In this document: positions 25,532 to 33,000 of the stretch, piece by piece
Layout of the letters: each line of letters opens with the position of its first letter
Numbering within the stretch: the first letter of the stretch is position 1
Assembly: GCA_902806235.1 (NCBI GenBank)
Contig: CADCVW010000004.1
Location: forward strand, 1-33,000
Origin: an uncultured Sphingomonadaceae bacterium
GTDB taxonomy: Bacteria; Pseudomonadota; Alphaproteobacteria; Sphingomonadales; Sphingomonadaceae
Length of the DNA stretch: 33,000 bases
Direction: 5' to 3'
Notes under the pieces: model-generated
Database searches by the model: none
What the model was told of the DNA's origin: nothing
Seen by the model: only the letters and a program-made list of their open reading frames with translations
Position numbers and translations under genes: made by a program

Positions 25532-26675
25532 CGCCGACAAGTTGCGAAGTTGCCGAAAGCGAACTGACGGAGCCGGACACCCTGTTCGTCACTCACAATT
25601 GTCGGGACCTTCATACACGCCAATTTTCCCGCATCAACGTGTTGACCGGCCGCGAACGCGCGATCGCGAGCGATGACGTGACGTCGTCATGGGTCTCGGC
25701 GGCGCGGTCGGCGGCGGCCGCTTTGTCGCTTTCACTGGCGGCAATGCGCAAGATGCGCCGCTGCTGCGTGTCATCGACCTCGGTTCAGGCAGGCTTGCCT
25801 TCGCAGAACGCCCGGCGGATCATGGTTACGAACACCGTTTCAAAGCTCCTACATCGCAGGTCGTGCGAGTCAGGGCGAGCGACGGCGGCACGGTTCCGGC
25901 GCAGCCTTTCCTGCCTGCGGCGAAGGGGCCCTATCCCGCGCTGGTCTACGTTCATGGCGGCCCGTCGCGCCAGATGTTCCCGGCTTTCCATTTCGGGACT
26001 TATTACGCGAACGATTACGCGCTGAACCGGCGTCTCGCCGAGTTGGGCTACGTGGTGTTTAGCGTCAACTATCGTTCCGGCGTGGGCTATGGCCGCGCGT
26101 TCCGCGAAGCACCGAAGCGTGGTTGGCGCGGCGCGCCCGAATACGCCGATGTGCTCGGCGCCGGTCGGTGGCTGGCGGGGCGCAACGACGTTGACTGCAA
26201 GCGGATCGGCATCTGGGGCGGCTCCTATGGCGGTCTCCTGACCGCCCAGGCGCTTGCGCGCAATTCGGACCCGTTCGCGGCCGGCGTCGCCGTCCACGGA
26301 GTTTTCGACTGGAGCTGGCCGTCACCCATTCCAGGCCACCTGAACCCGAACACGTTCTTCGGCGTCGGCGAAGCGGACAAGCCGCTCGCGTTCCGGTCGT
26401 CGCCCTTGGGGGGGCTGGAAGGCTGGAAGTCGCCCGTGCTGCTGTTCAGCGGCGAGCGGGACATGAACGTCGATGTGCTGGAGACAGTCGATCTGCACCA
26501 GAAGCTGCGCGCCAAGGGGGTCGCCGTTCGCACGGTGCTTGTGCCAGGCTAGTCGCACGATCTGGTCCGCCATTCCAGCTGGCAGCAGCTGTGGACGGAA
26601 ACCCGGCGCTTCCTCGGCGAAAAGTTCGGGCAAGCAAGCGCGCCTGGAAACGTCCAGCTACGGGAAGCGCGATAA
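25530..26675 (+). pseudogene. S9 prolyl-oligopeptidase-family remnant
   Basis: The 3' portion of an S9 peptidase. One frame gives the propeller end (PDTLFVTHNCRDLHTRQFSR, INVLTGRERAIASDD). After a frameshift near 25675-25690 another frame carries the catalytic domain, with YPALVYVHGGPSRQMFP, the nucleophile in GIWGGSYGGLLTAQ (codon 26223-26225) and the Asp region FSGERDMNVD. A TAG at 26550-26552 stands where a Glu is expected (VPG-stop-SHDLVRHSSWQ). It cuts off the SHD block with the catalytic His (codon 26556-26558) and the C-terminal helix, whose frame stays open to 26675. The 5' part, including most of the propeller, is missing. At least three lesions make it non-functional unless the sequence is faulty. 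Confidence 0.85.
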
Positions 26676-26773
26676 TAAGCGGGCGATCGGCCTTCTTGCC
26701 GCTTTGCCCTGTCCGCCGCAGCGCTCCTCCGGGTGTTAGACGACGCCCCGCGCGCCACCATTCCCGCGCCCGA

Positions 26774-28744
26774 TCAGCGGACCTCAGTATAGACGTACTC
26801 GTGCTGGCTGTCCTGGACCGTCAGCGTCCGCGCGCCGTTCCGTTCGCCAATCAGCATCTCGATGCCGATCGCGCCGGGGCCCGCTGACACCAGCGACACG
26901 CTGCCGTCCGCGTTCTTGCGCGTCGCTACGGGCCCTTCGACGAATCCGGCGTCGAGCCACTTGGCCCCGTTGCGATCGCGAAGGGTGAGCGCGCCGGTTT
27001 CGGAATTGCGGTAGGTCGACGCCAGCTTCGCAAGCACCGCCGGATTGCCGGGCACCGTCAGCTTCTCGCGCCGCGCGGTGGTCTGCGCCCGGACCCGCGC
27101 CGCGGCGGCCGCCACGTCCTGCGCGGCCTCGGGCTTGCCATCGTACACCACCTCCAGCAGGCGGCGGAAAAACGGCTCGAGCATGGCGGCACCGCTGTCC
27201 GAGTTGGTCAGGACGACCGCGCCGATGCCCGCTTCGGGCAGGACCCAGAAGTTGCTGCGGTAGCCCTGCAACGTGCCGCCGTGCGTGACGATGGGAACGC
27301 CGTAGGCAATCCGCTCGAACAGGCCCATGCCGTACCAGCTGTCCTCCGCAACGAGCACGCCCCGACGGCGGCGCTCGACAATGTTGGCCTCGCTCACCAG
27401 CCGCTTGCCCTCGGGCGTCAGACCTTTGGACAATTCGAGCTGCGCGTAGCGCGCCATGTCGGCGGCGGTCGACCAGGCCGCGCCCGCCGGCCGATGCGGG
27501 TAGACTGTAAAGTTAAATTCGTTCGAGATCACGACCGTCTTGCCGTCGACGTCCCGGCCGTGCGGCCGCGCCCAGTCGCCGCGCATCCCCTGCGCGTAGT
27601 CGAAGGTCGTGTTGCGCATCCGCAAGGGCTGGAAGATGCGGGTCTCCATCGCCCGGTCGAAGGCGGCGCCGAGCTCGAGCTTCGGGTAGGCCAGCGCGCC
27701 GCCTAGATAGCCCGCCGCGGACGCCATCAAGTTGTTGTACTGGAACAGCTCGCCAAACTTGCTGGTCGGCTGCGTCGCCGCGAGCTGCTTGAAGGTGTCG
27801 GACGCGGGCGCCATCGTGTCGGCGAGGACGAAGGCGTAATCTTTGCGCGGCAGGCCGGTGCAGGCGCACACGAGGTGGCGCACGAGCGTGGACCGCGTGG
27901 TGGCGTCGTCGCCCAGCCGGAACTGGGGGTACAGCTCCGTCACCGGCTGGTCCCAACGCAGCTTGCCCTCGTCGGCGAGCACCGAAAGCAGCAGCGTCGC
28001 CATCCCCTTGGTGTTGGAGGCGATCATGAACTTGGTGTCTGCGGTCACCGGCTCGGCCGAGCCGAGCGTACGCACGCCGACGCCGCCCTGCCAGACGACC
28101 TTGCCGCGATCGATGAGGGCGATGCCGACGCCCGGCACCTCGAGCGCCCGCGCGGCCTGCGCGGCGAACTCCCGCAGCGCTCCGACGCGATCGGGGGTCA
28201 GCCGGTGCGCCGTCTTGCCCGCAAAGCTTTCGCGCGCGTAGCCGGCGGGGCGCAGGCTCTGCTGGATAACCGTGGCCGCCGCCGAGCGCTTGGCGAACGT
28301 CGACTCCGAGCCGTCCGCGATCATCACGGTCCACGCGTTCCCGCTTCGCAACGCCAGCGCCGCGGCCACCGCCCGCTCGCTGGGCGAGGTCTCATAGGCG
28401 ATGCTGACGCGCTCGTTCCAACCTTCGCCTGGAGCGTCCGCAGTGACCAGCCGTACCGGCCGCAGCACCCCCGGCCGGTAAAGCGACCACGCCTTCGCCG
28501 CGGCCGCCTGCGCGTCCGCCGCGGCGCCGACGTTAACCACGACGACGCTGAGGTTCCCTTCCGGCGCGGCAAGAACCGTCGCCTGACCCCTGGTCGCCGC
28601 CGTCCAACTCTTCGGCTGCGTGTAGGTCGTCCCGGCCGCGGTCTTGCCGGGCGTGTCGGCCGTGACCGGCGTCTGCGCGGACAGCCCGACCGACTGACTC
28701 AACAACGCGAGGGCGAGCATCGCTTTGCTGGCTTGCTGCTTCAT
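26774..28744 (-). CDS. Secreted serine hydrolase, class C beta-lactamase fold, with extra N-terminal domain
   Basis: A 656-residue exported hydrolase. The ATG at 28744 follows GAGGATGAGGA and starts the signal peptide (KAMLALALLSQSVGLSAQ). Residues about 25-175 form an extra N-terminal domain of unknown role. The hydrolase domain follows, with S-N-T-K in FMIASNTKGMATLLL, Y-N-N in FQYNNLMASAAGYLGG and H-G-G in VTHGGTLQGYRSNFWVLP. A lipocalin-like beta tail (about 560-656) closes the protein, as in several D-aminopeptidase-like hydrolases. It lies 134 bases downstream of the M20-like gene on the same strand and is probably cotranscribed. It is one of three hydrolases of this fold in the island. 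Confidence 0.87.
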   Translation of the reverse strand: MKQQASKAMLALALLSQSVGLSAQTPVTADTPGKTAAGTTYTQPKSWTAATRGQATVLAAPEGNLSVVVVNVGAAADAQAAAAKAWSLYRPGVLRPVRLVTADAPGEGWNERVSIAYETSPSERAVAAALALRSGNAWTVMIADGSESTFAKRSAAATVIQQSLRPAGYARESFAGKTAHRLTPDRVGALREFAAQAARALEVPGVGIALIDRGKVVWQGGVGVRTLGSAEPVTADTKFMIASNTKGMATLLLSVLADEGKLRWDQPVTELYPQFRLGDDATTRSTLVRHLVCACTGLPRKDYAFVLADTMAPASDTFKQLAATQPTSKFGELFQYNNLMASAAGYLGGALAYPKLELGAAFDRAMETRIFQPLRMRNTTFDYAQGMRGDWARPHGRDVDGKTVVISNEFNFTVYPHRPAGAAWSTAADMARYAQLELSKGLTPEGKRLVSEANIVERRRRGVLVAEDSWYGMGLFERIAYGVPIVTHGGTLQGYRSNFWVLPEAGIGAVVLTNSDSGAAMLEPFFRRLLEVVYDGKPEAAQDVAAAAARVRAQTTARREKLTVPGNPAVLAKLASTYRNSETGALTLRDRNGAKWLDAGFVEGPVATRKNADGSVSLVSAGPGAIGIEMLIGERNGARTLTVQDSQHEYVYTEVR

Positions 28745-28878
28745 TGAGTCCTCATCCTCTCGGGCCGGCGTGCCATGCGTCGGCTTGGGCGCGCGACCCG
28801 CGCGGCCAGCCAATCTTCTCCGACCAGCCTGATCGGAAAACAACGTCCTGACAAGAGACTCCGGCGGGGAGCTGACGA

Positions 28879-30405
28879 TCAGGCTTGGGCAGCGATCTCA
28901 TAAAGCAGGTCCGCATAGGCCATCGTCTGCTCGACGAGCCCGGCGACCTTAGGATTGCTACTCTCGATGACGAAATACTCGTCGGGCGCATGGGCGCCTC
29001 CGCCCATGCCGATCCCGAACTGCCCCGCCGGCAAGCGCAACGGGTCGCCCGTGAAGACCACGCCCGGCCATGAACCCGCGCTACGCACGTTTAACGCGTA
29101 GGGCACTCCGGCCCTGGTCAGCACGGCCTGCTGCGCTTTAATCAGCGCGGAGTTTTCGGGCGTCTGCGTCGGCCCGTAGCCGCCCGTGACGTTGACTTCC
29201 ACGTCTGGGAAGCCCCGCTTGGCGAGATGCGCCTTCAGCTTGGCGACGCTATCATCCCGCGTCATGTCGGGCACGAGGCGCATCTCGACCTTGGCGACCG
29301 CGCGATGCGGCAGGATCGTTTTGCCGCCCTGTCCCGTATAGCCACTCACCAACCCTTGAATGTTGATCGTCGGCTGCGAGGCGAGCCGTTCGAGTGATTG
29401 CTCCCACGTCTCGTCCTTGATCCAGCGCTGCACGCCCAGCGCCTTTTTCGCGTCTGCCTCGCTCCCCTTGCGCGCGCCCTCGGCGATCAGCGCTTTCTGA
29501 CGCGCGGTGAGGGGACGCACATGTTCGAAGAAGCCCTCCACCGCCGGCGTGTGCCCGTCTGGCCCCATGAGGGTGCCCAGCGCCTGGACGAGCCGCCAGG
29601 CCGGGCTGTCCACCCGCGCGAACTGGCTGGAGTGGATGTCTTTGGCTGGCCCCCGGCCCCAGCTCTTGCTGCTGGACACAATCTCCATCTCAACAGCGCC
29701 CTTGGCCCCAAGAGTGATAGTCGCGTTGCCGTTCGGCGCCTGGCCCGCGCTAGGGATGATCACGCCGACGCAGCGCTTCATGGTGGCCAGCACCTCCGGA
29801 TCGCGGATGGCGTTCAGGAAGTTGGGCGAGGCAATCTCCTCCTCGCCTTCCGCGATCAGCGCGATGTTGACGGGGAGCTTGCGACCGGACGCCTTGAAGG
29901 CGTGCAGCGCGGCCAAGAACGCCCCCTCCGGTCCCTTCTGGTTCACCGCTCCCCGGCCCATGACGACCTTGCCCACGCCCGGCCGATCAACGATCCTCGC
30001 CTCGAGCGGTGGCACCGACCATTCGGCTGGATCGAACTGCTTCACGTCGTACATGAAGTAGATGCCCATCCACTTGGGCGCGCCGGCGTCGAGCGTGGCG
30101 AACACGGCGGGCACGCCGCCTGTGGGCACGGCGCGCACCTTCTGAAAGCCCGCGTCGCGCGCGAGCTTGCTCATATGGGCGACGCCCTCGTCGATCCGGT
30201 GCCGCTCGGCAGCGATCGTCGGGCTGCGGATCCAGTCCTGGATGCGCTGCACGGAGGCGCCCAGGCCCGCGTCCACCGCCCGGCGGATCGCAGCTATGTC
30301 GCCCGACCGCGCGGCCGACGCGACCCCCGGCACCATTGCCGCGGCGCCGACCGCGGCACCCCCGAGCAGCGCACGCCTGCTCGTCGTGAAGCTCTGCTCA
30401 TCCAC
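28879..30405 (-). CDS. M20-family hydrolase homologue with altered metal site, Tat-exported
   Basis: A 508-residue member of the M20 peptidase fold with a twin-arginine signal (SRRALLGGAAVGAAAMVPG), hence exported folded. M20 landmarks are recognisable but changed. The HxD motif reads M118-Y-D120 (GIYFMYDVKQFDP). The bridging Asp of GRGxxDxKG is N155 (GRGAVNQKGP). The acidic pair remains in EGEEEIASP (186-190). The next ligand block reads IIPSAGQAPNG instead of containing an Asp. The final His is kept in GGGAHAPDEY. At least three ligands of the two-metal centre are therefore missing, so normal zinc peptidase chemistry is doubtful. The block looks like a conserved sphingomonad subgroup rather than random decay, since the frame is clean. 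It heads a likely two-gene operon with the serine hydrolase. Confidence 0.85.
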   Translation of the reverse strand: MDEQSFTTSRRALLGGAAVGAAAMVPGVASAARSGDIAAIRRAVDAGLGASVQRIQDWIRSPTIAAERHRIDEGVAHMSKLARDAGFQKVRAVPTGGVPAVFATLDAGAPKWMGIYFMYDVKQFDPAEWSVPPLEARIVDRPGVGKVVMGRGAVNQKGPEGAFLAALHAFKASGRKLPVNIALIAEGEEEIASPNFLNAIRDPEVLATMKRCVGVIIPSAGQAPNGNATITLGAKGAVEMEIVSSSKSWGRGPAKDIHSSQFARVDSPAWRLVQALGTLMGPDGHTPAVEGFFEHVRPLTARQKALIAEGARKGSEADAKKALGVQRWIKDETWEQSLERLASQPTINIQGLVSGYTGQGGKTILPHRAVAKVEMRLVPDMTRDDSVAKLKAHLAKRGFPDVEVNVTGGYGPTQTPENSALIKAQQAVLTRAGVPYALNVRSAGSWPGVVFTGDPLRLPAGQFGIGMGGGAHAPDEYFVIESSNPKVAGLVEQTMAYADLLYEIAAQA

Positions 30406-30816
30406 TTCCGATACTCCGCCTACCGTCTGCCAGTTAGCATGAGAACCACGCGTGCGGGACAGTCAACTGCCATGCTTCGCTTCCCGACGGGCGAGCAGGC
30501 GGCCGCTCGGAATGACCAATTTGCAAGAACTTGCTGGAAAAGAGGCACGATGGATCAGCGCGACTTGATCCATGTCGTTCAAGCCGAGCTTCGTGGATTC
30601 CACTACCGGTGCTCCCGCCTTGCTCGACATGAGCTAAGATCGACAGGGCTGCCTGGCGCGCGTCATGACGCCTTTCTGAAAACAGCAGACTCCCAACTGG
30701 CGTTTCGAAGAGGCCGTATAGGTGAAGCACGTCCTCCTCGGCAGCAGGTGGTTACGAGCACCAATCCTTGCCTCTCGGGCTGGAAACCCCGTCCCACCCG
30801 TGCGATCCTTCGATGC
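30406..30816. other. Intergenic region with one perfect small inverted repeat
   Basis: No gene is supported in these 410 bases; open frames on both strands look random. ATGGATCA (30550-30557) and TGATCCAT (30566-30573) form a perfect 8-bp inverted repeat around 8 nt, 145 bases upstream of the M20-like gene. It may be an operator or a chance dyad. Confidence 0.4.
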
Positions 30817-31389
30817 GTGGGCCGCCTGATCTTCGTCACTCATCCTGAGGTGGTCGTTGATCCTTCCGTTCCCGTCCAGCGGTGGCGGCTGAGCAACCAG
30901 GGCATCCGTCGCATGCGCCAGTTCGCCGGGAGCAAGGCGGTATCAAACGTGACTTCGGTGTGGGCCAGCACTGAAACCAAGGCGATCGAGGCTGCCGGGC
31001 TGCTCGCCGCCAGACTGGGCTTAGGCGTGCGCGTCGCGCACGACCTTGGGGAGAACGATCGCAGTTCGACGGGCTATCTGCCGCCTAGTGAGTTCGAGCA
31101 GGTCGCGAACGCCTTCTTCGCGCAACCCGAGTTCAGTATGCACGGATGGGAGCGGGCGGTCGACGCTCAGCGGCGTATCCGTCGCACCATAAACCGCATC
31201 CTGGCTGAGCATGGGGACGGCGACCTGGCCGTCGTCGCCCACGGCGCGATCGGTACGCTGCTGTCGTGCAGCTACCTCGGCCAGCCAATCAACCAAGGGG
31301 CGGACCAGCCGTCACAAGGTCATTACTGGATCGCCGGTCTGCCGGACCGTTCGGTGCTACAAGGCTGGCAGCAGATCGCGCCGTTTTGA
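30817..31389 (+). CDS. Histidine phosphatase family protein
   Basis: A 190-residue protein of the phosphoglycerate-mutase/SixA-like histidine phosphatase superfamily. The N-terminal motif is THPE (RLIFVTHPEVVVDP) in place of the usual RHGE, keeping the phospho-accepting His. SVWASTETKAIEAAGLLA corresponds to the block after the first strand, and VVAHGAIGTLLS holds the second catalytic His. The start is most likely GTG 30817, giving VGRLIFVTHP; no ATG is in frame nearby and no strong ribosome binding site is seen. The substrate is unknown. The gene ends at the edge of a methyltransferase fragment, and its surroundings differ from the peptide island. Confidence 0.82.
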   Translation: MGRLIFVTHPEVVVDPSVPVQRWRLSNQGIRRMRQFAGSKAVSNVTSVWASTETKAIEAAGLLAARLGLGVRVAHDLGENDRSSTGYLPPSEFEQVANAFFAQPEFSMHGWERAVDAQRRIRRTINRILAEHGDGDLAVVAHGAIGTLLSCSYLGQPINQGADQPSQGHYWIAGLPDRSVLQGWQQIAPF

Positions 31390-31624
31390 AAAGGTACCGG
31401 ACCAACGTGTGGGACTACGCCGGCATCACCGGTGGCGGGACCAGTCGCCCAGAGGACCTCGCGATGCTCCCGACGGTGAAGCCAGTGGCCCTGGTCACCG
31501 ATGCGATCCGCGACTGCTCGAAACGGGGTGACATCATCCTGGACGCGTTCGCCGGGTCCGGTACGACGCTGATTGCGGCACACAAGTGCGGCCGCACCAC
31601 TCGCCTTATGAAGCTCGACCCGCT
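31385..31624 (+). pseudogene. DNA methyltransferase fragment (ParB-methylase type), cut by IS3
   Basis: About 80 codons (KRYRTNVWDYAGITGGGTSR, PTVKPVALVTDAIRDCSKRG, DIILDAFAGSGTTLIAAH) give the C-terminal part of a beta-class adenine/cytosine-N4 DNA methyltransferase. The AdoMet motif FAGSGTT and the PTVKP motif are present. The catalytic DPPY half is missing at the 5' side, where the sequence abuts the histidine phosphatase stop. The 3' end is replaced by the IS left end at 31625. The same segment reappears inverted after the IS (32903-33000). Confidence 0.82.
31527..31624 (+). repeat. Left arm of 98-bp inverted duplication flanking IS3
   Basis: Identical, base for base, to the reverse complement of 32903-33000. 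With the shared TGAG of the IS ends the match is 102 bp, and it reaches the window edge, so the true arm may be longer. Confidence 0.93.
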
Positions 31625-31754
31625 TGAGCTGCCCCCTTCTGAGTTGTCCATCAGCTATGGAAGTCTGGACCAAGGTGACGTCCTCCCTGTTTTTTCATCC
31701 AGCCTGAGTGAGAGTTTTCCGGCCCTGTTGAACCTGCGGGCGAGGAGCTGGAGA

Positions 31755-32021
31755 ATGAAGAAGTCGAGGTACACGGACGAGCAGATCGCCTTTGCGTTGA
31801 AGCAGGCGGAGACGGGTACGCCAGTGGCTGAGGTCATCCGCCGGATGGGGATCTCGGAGCAGACGTTCTATCGGTGGAAGAAGGTATACGGCGGGCTTGG
31901 GGTCGGCGAGTTGCGGCGGGTGAAGCAGCTCGAGGAGGAGAACCGCAAGCTCAAGCAGCTGGTCGCGGATCTGAGCCTGGACAAGCATATCCTGCAGGAC
32001 GTGCTGGCAAAAAAGCTCTGA
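31755..32021 (+). CDS. IS3-family transposase OrfA
   Basis: An 88-residue helix-turn-helix protein ([37 protein letters not shown]) with a leucine-zipper-like coiled coil ([20 protein letters not shown]). It binds the IS ends and regulates transposition. The ATG at 31755 follows GAGGAGCTGGAGA. The frame upstream happens to be open into the methyltransferase fragment, which is coincidental. It ends just after the slippery sequence, so part of the translation gives the OrfAB fusion. Confidence 0.92.
   Translation: MKKSRYTDEQIAFALKQAETGTPVAEVIRRMGISEQTFYRWKKVYGGLGVGELRRVKQLEEENRKLKQLVADLSLDKHILQDVLAKKL
32009..32015 (+). other. Programmed -1 frameshift site of the IS3 element
   Basis: The heptamer A AAA AAG lies in the OrfA frame (GC-A-AAA-AAG-CTC-TGA), two codons before its stop. 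Slipping back one base joins OrfA to the OrfB frame ([13 protein letters not shown]). This is the standard IS3-family mechanism for making OrfAB transposase. Confidence 0.85.
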
Positions 32022-32854
32022 CGCCTGGACGACGGCGCGAGCTCGTCGCGCACGTCCAGGCGTCTCATGGGGTGAGCGAAAGACGTAGCTGCCTGGTGCT
32101 GGGCGCCGAGCGGTCGTCGGTGCGCTACACCTCGCACAGCGCTGACCAGACGCCGCTGGTGATGCGCATCCGCGATCTGGCGGCGACGCGCACGCGCTAC
32201 GGCTACTTCAGGATCTACATCCTGCTGCGTAGGGAAGGATGGCTCGTGAACCACAAGCGGGTGTACCGGCTGTACCGGGAAGACGGACTGAGCCTTCGGC
32301 TTAAGAAGCCCAGACGCAACAACAGCGCTGCCAACCGCGAACGGCAGCCTGCGGCATCGGCCGCGAACGAGATGTGGTCGATGGACTTCGTCTCGGATGC
32401 GCTGTTCGATGGACGCCGGCTCAGGGCGCTGACGGTGGTCGATGCGTTCACCCGCGAGGCGCTGGCGATCGACGTTGATCAAGGCATCAAGGGCGAGCAG
32501 GTGGTCGCTGCCATGACGCGCATCGCATTGTCACGTGGCGCACCCAGGACCATCCGGGTGGACAATGGTCCGGAGTTCATATCGAGAGTGCTCGATCGTT
32601 GGGCGTACGAGAATGGCGTCACGCTCGACTTCTCGCGGCCGGGCAAGCCCACCGACAATGCCTTCGTGGAGTCGTTCAACGGCCGCCTGCGCGACGAATG
32701 CCTCAACGCCCACTGGTTTCTGTCGTTGGCGGATGCTCGCGCCAAGATCGAGGCCTGGCGGCGTGACTATAACGAGAGCCGTCCTCACACATCGCTTGGC
32801 TGGCTGACGCCGGTCGAATATGCTGCCGCCGCGGCTGCACAAGCAGCCAAATGA
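32012..32854 (+). CDS. IS3-family transposase OrfB (OrfAB after frameshift)
   Basis: Catalytic part of the transposase, about 280 residues from the frameshift. An HTH_21 region ([20 protein letters not shown], then [17 protein letters not shown]) is followed by the rve integrase core. The DDE triad is visible: D in [15 protein letters not shown] in [13 protein letters not shown], and E in [16 protein letters not shown]. The C-terminus [13 protein letters not shown] is typical of IS3. It is made mainly as an OrfAB fusion from 31755 by slippage at 32009-32015. No lesion is seen. Confidence 0.9.
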   Translation, partial: KALTPGRRRELVAHVQASHGVSERRSCLVLGAERSSVRYTSHSADQTPLVMRIRDLAATRTRYGYFRIYILLRREGWLVNHKRVYRLYREDGLSLRLKKPRRNNSAANRERQPAASAANEMWSMDFVSDALFDGRRLRALTVVDAFTREALAIDVDQGIKGEQVVAAMTRIALSRGAPRTIRVDNGPEFISRVLDRWAYENGVTLDFSRPGKPTDNAFVESFNGRLRDECLNAHWFLSLADARAKIEAWRRDYNESRPHTSLGWLTPVEYAAAAAAQAAK

Positions 32855-32902
32855 ACGCCGGATACTCACCCTCAGGTTGGATGAGAAACCGGGGGACCCT
32901 CA

Positions 32903-33000
32903 AGCGGGTCGAGCTTCATAAGGCGAGTGGTGCGGCCGCACTTGTGTGCCGCAATCAGCGTCGTACCGGACCCGGCGAACGCGTCCAGGATGATGTCACC
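32903..33000 (-). pseudogene. Inverted copy of the methyltransferase fragment
   Basis: On the minus strand this reads the same methyltransferase codons as 31527-31624 (GDIILDAFAGSGTT and on), again ending at the IS end. The window stops inside it, so whether a full methyltransferase gene follows cannot be told. Confidence 0.85.

Larger units (their letters stand above)
31625..32902 (+). mobile_element. IS3-family insertion sequence, IS407-like (1278 bp)
   Basis: Two overlapping transposase frames with a -1 frameshift site lie between ends TGAGCTGCCCCC (left) and TGAGGGTCCCCC (right, on the minus strand), the imperfect terminal repeats typical of IS407-type elements. No direct target duplication is present: the left flank ends CCCGCT and the right flank begins AGCGGG, which are inverted copies. 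The element therefore is not in a simple insertion context, although its genes look intact. Confidence 0.85.

Noticed and set aside
18905-28744. Reading the three serine hydrolases as antibiotic-resistance beta-lactamases
   Set aside because: They carry the shared fold motifs only. Their domain layout and context fit peptide or D-amino-acid hydrolysis, and nothing shows lactam specificity.
30434-30730. 98-codon minus-strand frame between the M20-like gene and the histidine phosphatase
   Set aside because: The translation shows no recognisable family pattern or start signal; treated as chance.
29398-30816. Plus-strand open frame running into the histidine phosphatase
   Set aside because: It lies opposite the M20-like gene and only by chance stays open into the phosphatase; the phosphatase motif starts at 30817.
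31266-32021. Apparent fusion of methyltransferase and IS3 OrfA
   Set aside because: The frame is open across the IS end by coincidence; OrfA has its own ribosome binding site and ATG at 31755.
31621-32906. Direct target-site duplication of the IS3 element
   Set aside because: CGCT on the left and AGCG on the right are inverted, not direct, copies and belong to the 98-bp inverted flank.
1-33000. CRISPR array, tRNA, rRNA or riboswitch
   Set aside because: No regularly spaced repeats, cloverleaf-like segments, rRNA signatures or recognisable riboswitch cores were seen.

Overview
The window is GC-rich and reads like an alphaproteobacterium of the Sphingomonadales. The signs are two TonB-dependent receptors in metal and peptide loci, several secreted class C beta-lactamase-fold hydrolases, DgcN, YkvI and M19 genes in one block, and small sphingomonad-type hypothetical genes. 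No rRNA, tRNA or CRISPR array is visible. An Illumina adapter sequence is embedded at 473-497, and several genes are broken at abrupt junctions. The sequence is therefore probably a draft or metagenome assembly, and every break should be read with that in mind.

Layout. 3-1624: a subtilisin-like secreted protease, cut by the window start and by the adapter. 1929-3119: a YcaQ-type DNA glycosylase (minus strand). 3383-6876: a metal-response module, with a MerR regulator diverging across a textbook MerR operator from a CDF transporter, a DUF3703 protein and a TonB receptor. 7106-8633: a complete IS1182-type element with 18-bp inverted repeats and a 4-bp target duplication, inserted in a small dispersed palindrome. 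8663-10351: small hypotheticals, a secreted conserved protein and a DUF5818-like remnant.

10344-30405: a roughly 20-kb peptide and D-amino-acid catabolism island. An XRE-cupin regulator faces an operon of M19-like dipeptidase, D-glutamate N-acetyltransferase (dgcN), YkvI-type transporter, N-acyl-D-amino-acid deacylase and CocE/S15 hydrolase, joined by 4- to 13-bp overlaps and ending in a broken class V aminotransferase. A TonB receptor plus serine hydrolase (minus), a second serine hydrolase followed by a dgcA fragment and an S9 peptidase remnant (plus), and an M20-like hydrolase plus a third serine hydrolase (minus) complete it. The likely logic is uptake of oligopeptides through the outer membrane, periplasmic trimming by serine hydrolases and D-specific amidohydrolases, import, and conversion of D-Glu through N-acetyl-D-Glu. 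Two metallopeptidase-family members (M19, M20) lack canonical metal ligands, which is the most interesting biochemical feature here.

30817-33000: a histidine phosphatase, a methyltransferase fragment and a complete IS3-family element with a -1 frameshift site. The IS is flanked on both sides by the same 98-bp methyltransferase segment in inverted orientation, which is either a real inversion or a fold-back assembly error.
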